Shown: positions 24,429-32,772, numbered from the stretch's first letter. The stretch: 33,469 nucleotides of DNA from Desulforudis sp. (GCA_003604975.1 QZIR01000070.1:1-33469); one strand, 5' to 3'. Notes: a model not told the origin generated them from the letters alone. Numbers and translations are program-made.

Positions 24429-25070
24429 TTGTTTAAGACCCTGCGTAGAGACATTCAGGCCGTGTTTGAACGTGACCCGGCGGCGAAAAACCTGCTCGAG
24501 GTGCTGCTCTGTTACCCGGGCCTGCATGCCTTGATAATGCACCGGATTGCCCACGTTATTTACCGCAGGCGGCTCTTTACCCTGGCCCGCCTGATTTCCC
24601 ATTTCTCCCGTTTCATCACCGGAATTGAAATCCATCCCGGGGCGAGAATCGGTGAGGGGTTCTTCATCGACCATGGGACCGGCGTGGTCATCGGGGAGAC
24701 TACCGAGATCGGTAACAACGTCACGCTCTACCAGGGGGTTACGCTCGGAGGGACCGGCAAGGAAAAAGGGAAACGCCACCCGACGATCGGGGACAACGTA
24801 GTCGTCAGTGCCGGGGCCAAGATCCTCGGCTCCTTTGAGGTTGGCGAAGACTCTAAGATCGGGGCCGGTTCCGTCGTATTGAAACCTGTGCCGCCCAACT
24901 GTACCGTGGTGGGCGTGCCGGGTCGCATCGTGCGTCGCGACGGAATGAAGGTCGACAGTATGGACTTGAGACACGACCAGATGCCCGACCCGGTTGCCGA
25001 GGCCCTGGCCGTCCTGCAGGAGAAAATTGAGGCCTTGGAGAAGACTATTGCTGAGAACGAGCGAAGCTAG
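24429..25070 (+). CDS. cysE: serine O-acetyltransferase
   Basis: A 213-residue enzyme making O-acetylserine from serine and acetyl-CoA, the first step of cysteine synthesis. The N-terminal helical domain is short ([20 protein letters not shown]). A left-handed beta-helix of hexapeptide repeats follows ([40 protein letters not shown]), with the catalytic His in DHGTG. The C-terminal tail ([16 protein letters not shown]) is coiled-coil-like. TTG 24429 is used, 11 bases after GGGGGAG; a TTG at 24402 is in frame but precedes that site. It lies 14 bases before cysS. Confidence 0.93.
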   Translation: MFKTLRRDIQAVFERDPAAKNLLEVLLCYPGLHALIMHRIAHVIYRRRLFTLARLISHFSRFITGIEIHPGARIGEGFFIDHGTGVVIGETTEIGNNVTLYQGVTLGGTGKEKGKRHPTIGDNVVVSAGAKILGSFEVGEDSKIGAGSVVLKPVPPNCTVVGVPGRIVRRDGMKVDSMDLRHDQMPDPVAEALAVLQEKIEALEKTIAENERS

Positions 25071-25084
25071 GGGAGGTTCCGTCA

Positions 25085-26524
25085 TTGGACCTGTACAATA
25101 CCCTGACCAGGCGCAAAGAGAAGTTTGTTCCGGGCGAGCCCGGGCGGGTGAAAATGTATGCCTGCGGACCGACCGCTTATAATTTCATTCACCTGGGAAA
25201 CGCGCGGGCATTGGTGGTTTTTGACACCATCCGCCGCTATTTCATCTACAAGGGTTACCGGGTGACCTTTGTCCAGAACTTCACCGATGTTGACGACAAG
25301 ATCATTAACCGGGCCCGTGAGGAGAACATGGACCCGATTGGCCTGGCCGCAAAATACGTCAACGAATATTTCACCGATGCCGACGCCCTGAACGTGATGC
25401 GGGCTGATGTACACCCGAAGGTCTCGGAGCACCTGCCGGAGATTAAGGAGATGATCGGCCGGTTGGTCGAGCGCGGATTCGCTTACACCACTCCCGAAGG
25501 TGACGTATATTTCTCGGTGCGGGATTTTCCCGGTTACGGCAAGCTGTCCGGGCGAACCCCCGACGATATGCTTGCGGGGGCCCGGGTGGAAATCGACCAG
25601 CGTAAGCGTGATACGCTGGACTTTGCCCTGTGGAAGTCGGCCAAGCCTGGTGAGCCGGCGTGGGGCAGCCCCTGGGGTCCGGGCAGACCGGGCTGGCACA
25701 TCGAGTGCTCGGCGATGTCCTTAAAGTACCTGGGTGAGAACTTTGACATTCACGGCGGTGGCGCCGACCTGATCTTCCCCCACCACGAAAACGAGATCGC
25801 CCAGTCCGAGGGGGCAACCGGTCAACCCTTTGCGCGCTACTGGATCCATAACGGCTTTATCACTATCCGCGAGGAGAAGATGTCCAAGTCCATCGGTAAC
25901 ATCTCCCTGGTACGCGACCTGGTCAAGGCCTTTGGGCCAGCCGTGCTGCGGTCCTTTCTGCTGTCCACCCACTACCGTAGCCAATTGGATTTCGACCCCG
26001 GAAAGATGGACGCTGCGGTTAAAGGGGTCAATCGCCTGAAGACCAGCCTGAACCTGCTCGAAGAGGCCCTCGGCCGTGCCGTGGACAGTACCGAAAACGG
26101 CGCGGATTTCGAAAAGAACCTCGAAGAGCTGCGGGAACGCTTTGAGACGGCTATGGACGACGATTTCAACAGCGCCCTGGCTCAGGCCGTACTCTTCGAC
26201 CTGGCCAGCGAGATCAACAGCTACCTCCACCGTACCCCGCAGCCCGAAGGAGACTCCCTGTTAAAGGCCCGGACACTCTTCGCGGCTTTCAACGGTGTGC
26301 TCGGGATTTTCAAGGAGGAAAACGGGCGGATTGTTCTGGAAGAGGAGGCCGGTTCGGACGACCTTGTCGCCCAGCTGCTCGACCTGATCATCGGGGTCAG
26401 GCAGGAGGCCCGGAAGAAGAAGGATTTCGCCACTTCGGATCGGATTCGGGACGAACTGAAGGCGATCGGCATCATCATCGAGGATACGCCCCAAGGTGTC
26501 CGCTGGAAACGGGGTCAGACTTAA
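25085..26524 (+). CDS. cysS: cysteinyl-tRNA synthetase
   Basis: A 479-residue class I synthetase. The HIGH-type motif is HLGN at 36-39 after Cys27; KMSKS is at 265-269. Zinc ligands include Cys27, the Cys of WHIECSAMS and His/Glu in FPHHENEIAQ. The C-terminal DALR-type helical domain ends EDTPQGVRWKR, where the family usually stops. The last three codons (Gly-Gln-Thr) and the TAA come from the repeat element that begins at 26512. Start is TTG 25085 behind GGGGAGG. Pairing with cysE couples cysteine synthesis to its use. The mini-RNase III gene (mrnC) often found next in Firmicutes is absent. Confidence 0.96.
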   Translation: MDLYNTLTRRKEKFVPGEPGRVKMYACGPTAYNFIHLGNARALVVFDTIRRYFIYKGYRVTFVQNFTDVDDKIINRAREENMDPIGLAAKYVNEYFTDADALNVMRADVHPKVSEHLPEIKEMIGRLVERGFAYTTPEGDVYFSVRDFPGYGKLSGRTPDDMLAGARVEIDQRKRDTLDFALWKSAKPGEPAWGSPWGPGRPGWHIECSAMSLKYLGENFDIHGGGADLIFPHHENEIAQSEGATGQPFARYWIHNGFITIREEKMSKSIGNISLVRDLVKAFGPAVLRSFLLSTHYRSQLDFDPGKMDAAVKGVNRLKTSLNLLEEALGRAVDSTENGADFEKNLEELRERFETAMDDDFNSALAQAVLFDLASEINSYLHRTPQPEGDSLLKARTLFAAFNGVLGIFKEENGRIVLEEEAGSDDLVAQLLDLIIGVRQEARKKKDFATSDRIRDELKAIGIIIEDTPQGVRWKRGQT

Positions 26525-26606
26525 ATAATTAAGTTTTAGAGAATTGTAGGGTTAGACTTAGGGGATTAGGATCTAGGCAATAAATTTAATTTTTTAAGTC
26601 TGACCC
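26512..26606. repeat. hairpin element, copy 1, with GGGTCAGACTTAA ends
   Basis: GGGTCAGACTTAAATAATTA at 26512-26531 and TTAATTTTTTAAGTCTGACC, ending at 26605-26606, are imperfect inverted repeats of about 26 bases around a 43-base centre. The centre holds a degenerate inner copy (GGGTTAGACTTAG at 26549-26561). The left end lies inside cysS and supplies its stop codon; the right end stops just before the thyX ribosome site. Confidence 0.8.
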
Positions 26607-26624
26607 TCTAAAGGAACGATTTTG

Positions 26625-27368
26625 ATGGGACAGAAAACTCTGAAGGTGACACTGCTCCAGCACACCGCCGAACCGGAGCGCCTGGCGGCCCTCGCCGGCA
26701 AACGGTGTTACTCAGGTCTCGATAACGAAAATCTGGTGCGTGACGGACGGGAAAAAGACCCGGCCAAGTTCATCAGTAAGGTAGTTGGCATGGGTCACGT
26801 CACGATCATTGAACACGCTTCCTTTACTTTTGCAGTGGAGGGGGTTAGCCGCAGCCTGCTGGCGCAGATCACCCGCCACCGTCTGGCCAGTTTCAGTGTC
26901 CAGTCCCAACGCTATGTGGGGGAAACCGCGTCCGGGAACTCCGACGGCGTATTCGACTACATTGTCCCGTCCTCCATCGCTAGGCTCGGGCCCGACAGGG
27001 TTGCCGAGTTCGCCCGCCAGATGGCTCAGATCCAGGAATGGTATGACGGCTGGGTACAGGATTTCGGGGGCGGGAGAGATGCCTTCGAGGACGCGCGCTT
27101 CGTGCTGCCCAACGCCGCCGAAACCAAGTTCCTCCTCACCATGAACGCCCGTGAACTCCTGCACTTGTTCACCCTACGCTGCTGCGTACGGGCTCAGTGG
27201 GAGATCCAGGCGCTCGCTGACGGGATGCTGTCCCTGGTGAGAGAGGTCGCTCCCACGATCTTTGCCAAGGCCGGTCCGGCCTGCCTGCGCGGCCCCTGCC
27301 CCGAGGGTGACCTGAACTGCGGGAAGATGAAAGAGGTACGGGAGAAGTACCGGCATTCTGCCGAATAG
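26625..27368 (+). CDS. thyX: flavin-dependent thymidylate synthase ThyX
   Basis: A 247-residue FAD enzyme making dTMP from dUMP with methylene-tetrahydrofolate. The signature RHRLASFSVQSQR at residues 84-96 is intact (RHRxxSxxxxSxR), and VTIIEHASFTFAVEGVSR and LLHLFTLRCCVRAQWEIQ belong to the conserved fold. ATG 26625 follows AAAGGAAC at 26610-26617; a TTG immediately before it is less likely. The C-terminus has a cluster of cysteines (CLRGPCPEGDLNCGK), found in some homologues. The gene is bracketed by two copies of the hairpin element. Confidence 0.95.
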   Translation: MGQKTLKVTLLQHTAEPERLAALAGKRCYSGLDNENLVRDGREKDPAKFISKVVGMGHVTIIEHASFTFAVEGVSRSLLAQITRHRLASFSVQSQRYVGETASGNSDGVFDYIVPSSIARLGPDRVAEFARQMAQIQEWYDGWVQDFGGGRDAFEDARFVLPNAAETKFLLTMNARELLHLFTLRCCVRAQWEIQALADGMLSLVREVAPTIFAKAGPACLRGPCPEGDLNCGKMKEVREKYRHSAE

Positions 27369-27387
27369 AAAGAGCGTACCGCCAAAG

Positions 27388-27449
27388 GGGTCAGACTTAA
27401 AAAATTAAGTTTTTCAATTTTCTAAAACTTAATTTTTTAAGTCTGACCC
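27388..27449. repeat. hairpin element, copy 2, perfect 26-bp inverted repeat
   Basis: The 26 bases from 27388, starting GGGTCAGACTTAAAAAATTA, are exactly complementary to 27424-27449, with a 10-base loop TCAATTTTCT. It shares its ends with copy 1 upstream of thyX. No T-run follows, so it is not a typical terminator, although it could stop or stabilise the thyX transcript. Confidence 0.88.
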
Positions 27450-27540
27450 TCCTAGATCACGAACGTACCTCACTCCTTGCGGGCGGCCCGGCGATTCAAG
27501 ATGCTTCTGATCATGATCCGCGAGCAGTAGGGGATCGTAC

Positions 27541-28110
27541 GTGTTTGGCAAGACCAGACGGTTGAAAGCAGGCACTGCCGTCACCGCCGCCTTCGAGGCA
27601 GGGGGACTGACGGTGCCTTGTGTAGTCCGGGCGCACGCCCGGGCCAGGCGGATCACCTGCCGGATTGATATGCATCCGGAACTCCGCCTCCGGGTCACGG
27701 TCCCGGTGGGCGCCGACCTGCGCGCCGTGGCGAATTTCCTGCGGGAAAAGGAAGCCTGGGTGGCCGGGCGGCTGGAGCGCCACGCGGAAGTCTCCAGGCG
27801 TGTGTACCCCAGCTCGTGGAAGGGGCCGAGATGCCGTCCCTTTGGTGAAAGCTTCCTCCTGCAGATACGTGTTCAGGAAGGCTCCCGGCCTGCCGTTGCG
27901 CGGCAGGGTCGCAGCTTGGTGGCCTGTGTGTCACCGGGGCAAGAAGGACACCTGCACTCGCTGGTGGAAGGCTGGTACCTGGAACAGGCCCGGCGGTACT
28001 TCAGCCTCCGGGTGGAACGCCTGGCCAGGCCGCGGGGCCTTTCTTACGACCGTATTTTCATCTGGAACGGTCGCAGAGGTCCCACCGCCGTGACCACCGT
28101 CCATAAATGA
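27541..28110 (+). pseudogene. YgjP/DUF45-like metallopeptidase, apparently lacking its catalytic end
   Basis: A 189-residue frame from GTG 27541 (AGTAGGGG upstream). The first 165 residues fit the N-terminal part of YgjP/DUF45 (SprT-like) proteins: RRITCRIDMHPELRLRVTVP, then VANFLREKEAWVAGRLERHA and SLVEGWYLEQARRYFSLRVE. After the YDRIFIWN region the usual RWGSCS and HExxH zinc-protease motifs should follow. Instead the frame turns to GRRGPTAVTTVHK and stops, and no continuation was seen in other frames. It is therefore a likely truncated pseudogene, or a stand-alone non-catalytic derivative. Confidence 0.6.
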
Positions 28111-28259
28111 TCCTTACTGAAGAACCACATGGCCGATACCACCTTCGGCTTAGTCCCCATATGTACCGTTTTCCTGCTACTGGTAGGCCAGGCCATGGCA
28201 CAGATCGATTCTTGGTTCACCCGGCGATCCGGGTTAGAATAGGAACAGCGAATTTCCGA

Positions 28260-29012
28260 ATGAAACGGGTGATCGGTCTGGAAGAAGTCATTTTCGGACG
28301 GAACGCGGTACGGGAGGCCTTGCGGGCCGGCACGCCGCTGAACAAGGTGATCCTGGCGCGCGGCATGGCGCCGCAGGTCCGCCAGGAAGTGTTGGTGTTG
28401 GCCCGCCAGCAGGGAATCCCGGTCCAGGATGCGGACCGGGCCCGGCTGGACGCCCTGGCGCCGGGGGCGGCGCATCAGGGGCTCCTGGCGGTGACGGCGG
28501 GACAAGCCTATGCGGACGTGGAAGAACTCTTGCCTGCCGGGAGAACTCCCCTGATCCTAGTCCTCAATGAGATCCAGGACCCCCACAACCTGGGGGCCAT
28601 TTTGCGCACCGGCGAGGCGGCAGGCTGCACCGGCGCCGTCATCCCTGCCAGGCGCGCCGCCGGAATCACCCCGACGGTGGTGAAGGCTTCCGCCGGGGCC
28701 GTGAACTACTTTCCCGTGGCCCGGGTGAACAACATCGCCCGTACTCTCCGTTACTTCAAGGAACAGGGCCTGTGGGTGGCGGGCGCCGATCCCGCCGGTG
28801 ACCAGTTGTACTGGGATACGGACTTGAAGGGTCCGTTGGCCCTGGTTATCGGCGGGGAGGACGCGGGGCTGGGCAAGGTGGTCCGCGAGGAGTGTGACTA
28901 CCTGGTACGTCTGCCCATGGCTGGCCGGGTGGGCTCGCTCAACGCTTCGGTGGCGGCGGCGCTTCTGATCTACGAGGTTTTGCGCCAGAGGAGGCCGGCG
29001 GACCGCCCATGA
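28260..29012 (+). CDS. rlmB: 23S rRNA (guanosine-2'-O)-methyltransferase RlmB (TrmH family)
   Basis: A 250-residue SPOUT methyltransferase. The substrate-binding domain begins VIFGRNAVREALRAGTPLNK. The trefoil-knot motifs are NEIQDPHNLGAILRTGEAAG, ALVIGGEDAGL and PMAGRVGSLNASVAAALLIY. RlmB methylates a conserved guanosine in 23S rRNA using S-adenosylmethionine; other TrmH members modify tRNA, so the target is inferred from position and length. ATG 28260 starts the conserved domain; the ribosome site (AGGAA at 28241-28245) is weak and distant. A longer in-frame extension to 28107 has no family match. It overlaps the NYN gene by ATGA. Confidence 0.9.
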   Translation: MKRVIGLEEVIFGRNAVREALRAGTPLNKVILARGMAPQVRQEVLVLARQQGIPVQDADRARLDALAPGAAHQGLLAVTAGQAYADVEELLPAGRTPLILVLNEIQDPHNLGAILRTGEAAGCTGAVIPARRAAGITPTVVKASAGAVNYFPVARVNNIARTLRYFKEQGLWVAGADPAGDQLYWDTDLKGPLALVIGGEDAGLGKVVREECDYLVRLPMAGRVGSLNASVAAALLIYEVLRQRRPADRP

Positions 29013-29515
29013 AAGAATGCCTGCTGATTGACGGCTATAACGTGATCTTCAATATCCCCGAGTTCGATACCCTGGACCTGGCTCACGCCCGGGGGCGGTT
29101 GGCGGACATCCTGGCCAATTATGCCGGACTAACCGACCACCGGGTGATCCTGGTTTTCGATGCACACCGGGTGGCTGGCGGAGTGGGCGGGAAGGAGTGG
29201 GTGAACCAGGTGGAGGTCATTTACACTGCGGAGGGTGAAACAGCCGACAATGTTATCGAGCGCCTGGTCGGCAAACTGGTCGGCAACTGCACCGTACATG
29301 TGGTGACCGCGGACTGGACCGAGCAGCGTATGATTTGGGGGCAGGGGGCTTACCGGATGCACCCCAGGGAATTCTGGGCCAGGGTTAGCGCCCTGAGGCA
29401 GGACAACAAAACCTACCGAAAAGACCGTCCGGCCGACGAGTACCTGGAGAATCGGCTCGGCGCAGGTACCCGTAAAGCTCTCGAAGCCTGGCGAAACAAA
29501 AAACTTTGTGAATAG
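29009..29515 (+). CDS. NYN-domain ribonuclease, YacP/Rae1 type
   Basis: A 168-residue protein with the PIN-like NYN fold: LLIDGYNVIFNIPEF (catalytic Asp8), VILVFDAHRVAGG, ETADNVIERLV and VHVVTADWTEQ. In Bacillus the homologue Rae1/YacP cleaves mRNA in the ribosome A site. It starts in the ATGA overlap with rlmB, so the two are translated together. The order rlmB-yacP-sigH is conserved in Firmicutes. A basic C-terminal tail (TRKALEAWRNKKLCE) is typical. Confidence 0.93.
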   Translation: MKECLLIDGYNVIFNIPEFDTLDLAHARGRLADILANYAGLTDHRVILVFDAHRVAGGVGGKEWVNQVEVIYTAEGETADNVIERLVGKLVGNCTVHVVTADWTEQRMIWGQGAYRMHPREFWARVSALRQDNKTYRKDRPADEYLENRLGAGTRKALEAWRNKKLCE

Positions 29516-29532
29516 TCACACCTTTTAATGGC

Positions 29533-29561
29533 TTGACTCCCCAAGAGGTGGCCAGTATAAT
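29533..29561 (+). promoter_or_regulatory. sigma-A promoter of sigH
   Basis: TTGACT at 29533-29538 and TATAAT at 29556-29561, spacer 17, in the 94-base gap before sigH. It is one of the best promoter matches in the window. Confidence 0.85.
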
Positions 29562-29609
29562 TATCCTTGTAAAGTAACCGGCATTATTCCCACACTTGGA
29601 GGCGATGAT

Positions 29610-30257
29610 TTGAGCCTCAATACCCCGCTCGAAGTTGCCCCCAGCTACCAGGCCTTGCACGACGAAGAAGTTGTCGAGTATGCGCGTAAAGGTGACAGTG
29701 AAGCCCTGGAGTACCTGATTAACAAATACAGACATTTTGTGCGGGCCAAGGCGCGGGCTTATTTTCTTATTGGCGCCGACCGTGAGGATATCATCCAGGA
29801 AGGCATGATCGGCCTTTACAAGGCGATCCGCGACTTTAGGATGGATAAACTGTCTTCCTTCCGGGCCTTTGCCGAGCTTTGCATTACGCGGCAGATCATT
29901 ACCGCGATCAAGACCGCTACCAGGCAAAAACATATTCCGCTGAATTCCTACGTTTCACTGAATAAGCCGATTTATGACGAGGACTCGGACAGGACCCTTC
30001 TGGACATCATTTCCGGATCGAAGATCACCGACCCGGAAGAACTGGTGATCAGTCGGGAAGAATTCGATGATATTGAGGAGAAAATTGGCGAACTACTCAG
30101 TTCGTTAGAGTGGAAGGTACTGATGTCCTACCTGGACGGGAAGTCCTACCAGGAAATAGCCGAGGACCTGGACCGCCACGTCAAATCGATTGATAACGCG
30201 TTGCAGCGAGTGAAGCGTAAGCTGGAAAAGTACTTGGAGCGCCGGGAAGTCTGCTAA
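29610..30257 (+). CDS. sigH: RNA polymerase sigma-H factor
   Basis: A 215-residue sigma-70 family factor of the SigH/Spo0H group. Region 2 shows EALEYLINKYRHFVRAKARA, DREDIIQEGMIGLYKAIRDF and FRAFAELCITRQIITAIKTA. Region 4 has a helix-turn-helix at SYQEIAEDLDRHVKSIDNAL. SigH drives early sporulation or competence and stationary-phase genes in Firmicutes, so the organism may be spore-forming, which this window does not prove. Start TTG 29610 follows GGAGGCGATGAT. A terminator follows at 30296. Confidence 0.95.
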   Translation: MSLNTPLEVAPSYQALHDEEVVEYARKGDSEALEYLINKYRHFVRAKARAYFLIGADREDIIQEGMIGLYKAIRDFRMDKLSSFRAFAELCITRQIITAIKTATRQKHIPLNSYVSLNKPIYDEDSDRTLLDIISGSKITDPEELVISREEFDDIEEKIGELLSSLEWKVLMSYLDGKSYQEIAEDLDRHVKSIDNALQRVKRKLEKYLERREVC

Positions 30258-30295
30258 TTAACTAAAGGACAGGCCTTGATATCACGATCCGAGAG

Positions 30296-30327
30296 CCCCG
30301 GGTTGAAAAACAGCCTGGGGTTTGTTT
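30296..30327 (+). terminator. intrinsic terminator of sigH
   Basis: CCCCGGGTTG at 30296-30305 pairs with CAGCCTGGGG at 30311-30320 (10 bp with two G-T pairs, loop AAAAA), then TTTGTTT. It separates sigH from the convergent FkbM gene. Confidence 0.75.
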
Positions 30328-31120
30328 AGTGTCGGGACTGCATCACCACAAACGGGTTTGAGCCTTCGGCCAGCAGTTGGTCTAGGTCTGCCTGAACCAG
30401 GTTCCCCTGGGATGACAACGTGAAGAATACCCGTTGGTAGGACCGATTCAGCTCCAGCAGGAGATCACATAACGGACGCCAGTCGTCCTGCAGCATCGTC
30501 TTGTTCAACTCAAATACCACGGTGGTCACGGCATTTCGTTCGATCATCTCCCGCATCCCGAGAAAAGCACGGTATTCCCCACCCTCAATATCCATTTTAA
30601 GCAGGTCAATGTGACCCACCTGACCGAGATGGATGTCCAGGGGCGCCGCCTCTACCTCAATTTCCTGGATCTCATCAACGTAATGCTTGGCGTATTCGGC
30701 ATCGTGTCGATGTATCGAGGTATTACCCATGAACCGTCTGGTCATATATAAGGGAATCCTTGCGCTTGAGGAATAAGCGGCCTTCCGGTACACAGTGATC
30801 CGGTCGTGAAGATAGTTGAGGGACAGGTTATCCATCAGAAAGGAATGTAACTCCGGATTGGGCTCATAGGCCAGTACCCGCCCGCTTGGACCGACCAGCA
30901 AACCGAGGAGAACTGTGAAATACCCCAGATTAGCGCCCACGTCGATAACCGTCGAGCCCGGTCTGACACCGTTAACCAGGAAGGTGGTCAGGGGAAACTC
31001 AAAGAGCCCGTTCAGGATTAGCTCCGGCGCCAAGCTCAGATCGTCCGACGGTACGATGAGTCTCCCGCCCCAACGCGGTACCACTAGCATTCTTCGGTTT
31101 CCGATGTATACGCCGTGCAA
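30326..31120 (-). CDS. FkbM family methyltransferase
   Basis: A 264-residue SAM-dependent methyltransferase. The binding motif is VIDVGANLGYFTVLLGLLVG with YEPNPELHSFLMDNL following, then IDLLKMDIEGGEYRAFLGM, the FkbM-typical KxDIEGxE phrase. FkbM enzymes O-methylate sugars or polyketides; the substrate here is unknown. Start is TTG at 31118-31120 behind GAGGTG on the minus strand. It stands alone on the minus strand in a plus-strand core region, so it may be a lineage-specific insertion between sigH and the tRNA-tuf cluster. Confidence 0.88.
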   Translation of the reverse strand: MHGVYIGNRRMLVVPRWGGRLIVPSDDLSLAPELILNGLFEFPLTTFLVNGVRPGSTVIDVGANLGYFTVLLGLLVGPSGRVLAYEPNPELHSFLMDNLSLNYLHDRITVYRKAAYSSSARIPLYMTRRFMGNTSIHRHDAEYAKHYVDEIQEIEVEAAPLDIHLGQVGHIDLLKMDIEGGEYRAFLGMREMIERNAVTTVVFELNKTMLQDDWRPLCDLLLELNRSYQRVFFTLSSQGNLVQADLDQLLAEGSNPFVVMQSRH

Positions 31121-31287
31121 TTAAGAACACCTCGTATGATATGATTGGATCTCTCCCTTCCGTCTAGCCTATGCAAGAGATCCCTGATCGTGTCCGGGAC
31201 TGCCGCCCCGAACGAAAAGGATGATCATCAGATTTACGGGGGGCGTATATACTGTTTTCATGGAAACTTATGACGGAGGTTTCGTAA

Positions 31288-32595
31288 ATGCCTAAACTTG
31301 AGGTTGAAATCAGCGGTATAGATCGTCGGGCCCTACGGGGAAAGGTAGCGGTAGTCACCGGCGCCGGGCGGGGACTGGGGCGTGAGATCGCCCTGGCCCT
31401 GGCCTGGCTGGGCGCCGATATCGTGGTGGCCGAGATAGAAGACACCGGGACCGAAACGGCAAAGCAGGTTGAAGCGCTGGGCCGGCGGGCCCTGTTTGTA
31501 CCCACCGACGTTGGTGAGGAAAGTAGCATTTACAGGCTTGCGGTAAAGAGCATCAAGGCCTTTGGCGGCGTGGACATCCTGGTGAATAATGCAGCTCTGG
31601 CTCCGGTGGTGAGCGTGGACGACACCGACACGGCCCTATGGGACCGGGTTCTGGCGGTCAACCTGCGCGGTCCCTTCCTGCTGGTGAAGGCCCTTTTCCC
31701 CGACCGACAGAAAGCCAAAGACAGGGTGGTGATCAACATCCTTTCCGGGGTGGCCACGAACGCCTCCGGCCTGGAACAGATGGCTGCCTACAGCGTGTCC
31801 AAGGCCGGCCTGGCCTCCTTTACGGTCGCCCTGGCTCCGGAAATGGAAAAGAAGGGTGTAAACGTGTGCGGGCTCTGGGTAGGGATGACCGACACCCCGG
31901 GCGGGCGGGATGCGTTTCGAAAGCTGTCCGCTGTCTTGGGCTTGTCCTATAACAACTTTCTGGCCCAACTGACCCCGCCCGGTCATGTGGCGGCCGCCGT
32001 GGCTTACCTTGTGGTCAACGTCCGTGATTACCACGGAACGACCGCTGAAGACCGCGAGATTCTGGCGCGACTCGGGTTAGTCAACGGGCCGGTATTTCAG
32101 TCCCGTGCCGGGGAAGAAGAACCGGTTGAGGTGAAAATGACGGAGCCGGCGGACCTGTCGACCATTGCCGGCGAGGCCGAGGCGGTCTTTCGAGAACTAT
32201 CGACCGTGGTGGACCGGATGGAGGAAGGCTTTAACCGCCTGCCGATGTTCATCCGCCCGATCGCGGTCAGCGCCCTGCGTAAACAGACGGGTCTCAATCT
32301 GCGCGAGTGGAGGAACTGGACGTCCGAACTCTTGGCCGGCGCCGGGGAACTGTCACGGACGGGGCGGGACGGTGATACCGGCCTGATCCCCGGATCGGCG
32401 CGCCGTCTGGTTGCCTCTGAAGACTGGGAAGGGGCGCTTCTCGGTTTAGCCGGCTACCTGAAAGGGATTCCCGAACAGGTCGCCCGGTTTACCAAGGACC
32501 AGGAAGGGCTGCGTCAACTGGCGGAAGTGGCTCATCAGCAGGAGCAGGCTGTGTTGCGTGCCCGCCGCCTGATGCAGTCCATCGCCTCACTGTGA
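31288..32595 (+). CDS. short-chain dehydrogenase/reductase with C-terminal extension
   Basis: A 435-residue protein. Residues 15-255 are a classical SDR with Rossmann glycine motif TGAGRGLG at 24-31, NNAA at 100-103, catalytic Ser153 (ILSG), Tyr168 and Lys172 (YSVSK). NAD(P)-dependent oxidoreductase activity is likely, substrate unknown. Residues about 265-435 form an all-helical extension not found in ordinary SDRs of about 250 residues. One part, MEEGFNRLPMFIRPIAVSAL, has a helix-Pro-Phe-hydrophobic-Arg pattern that vaguely recalls PCP_red-type modules; the end is probably coiled coil (HQQEQAVLRARRLMQ). ATG 31288 follows GACGGAGG. It appears monocistronic. Confidence 0.85.
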   Translation: MPKLEVEISGIDRRALRGKVAVVTGAGRGLGREIALALAWLGADIVVAEIEDTGTETAKQVEALGRRALFVPTDVGEESSIYRLAVKSIKAFGGVDILVNNAALAPVVSVDDTDTALWDRVLAVNLRGPFLLVKALFPDRQKAKDRVVINILSGVATNASGLEQMAAYSVSKAGLASFTVALAPEMEKKGVNVCGLWVGMTDTPGGRDAFRKLSAVLGLSYNNFLAQLTPPGHVAAAVAYLVVNVRDYHGTTAEDREILARLGLVNGPVFQSRAGEEEPVEVKMTEPADLSTIAGEAEAVFRELSTVVDRMEEGFNRLPMFIRPIAVSALRKQTGLNLREWRNWTSELLAGAGELSRTGRDGDTGLIPGSARRLVASEDWEGALLGLAGYLKGIPEQVARFTKDQEGLRQLAEVAHQQEQAVLRARRLMQSIASL

Positions 32596-32618
32596 GAACA
32601 ACCCAACCGACTACGGAG

Positions 32619-32673
32619 GGGTCTGGGTTTGCCGCCCAGCGACTTGCGGAGCAAGGGGGTAAATCCCAGACCC
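32619..32673. repeat. nested inverted repeat (cruciform-type element)
   Basis: GGGTCTGGG at 32619-32627 pairs with CCCAGACCC at 32665-32673, and the centre holds a smaller hairpin CTTGC-GGA-GCAAG at 32643-32655. No T-run follows the outer stem. The architecture resembles REP-type elements and the GGGTC ends recall those flanking thyX. Confidence 0.75.
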
Positions 32674-32743
32674 GTCTCAAGAACACGACCTTTATTAGCC
32701 TGCTGATTCTGCGGTAAAGATACGTCTTAGTGCTTACCGTCTG

Positions 32744-32772
32744 TTGACTACCGGGTGGTTTTTTGCTACCAT
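32744..32772 (+). promoter_or_regulatory. predicted promoter of the first tRNA gene
   Basis: TTGACT at 32744-32749 and TACCAT at 32767-32772, spacer 17, about 40 bases before tRNA-Thr. Confidence 0.6.

Noticed and set aside
24405-25085. 226-codon minus-strand frame opposite cysE
   Set aside because: Fully antisense to cysE, with no start signal or family match.
28107-28259. N-terminal extension of rlmB
   Set aside because: In frame, but has no homology to TrmH-family N-termini and no ribosome site at its start; the conserved protein begins at 28260.
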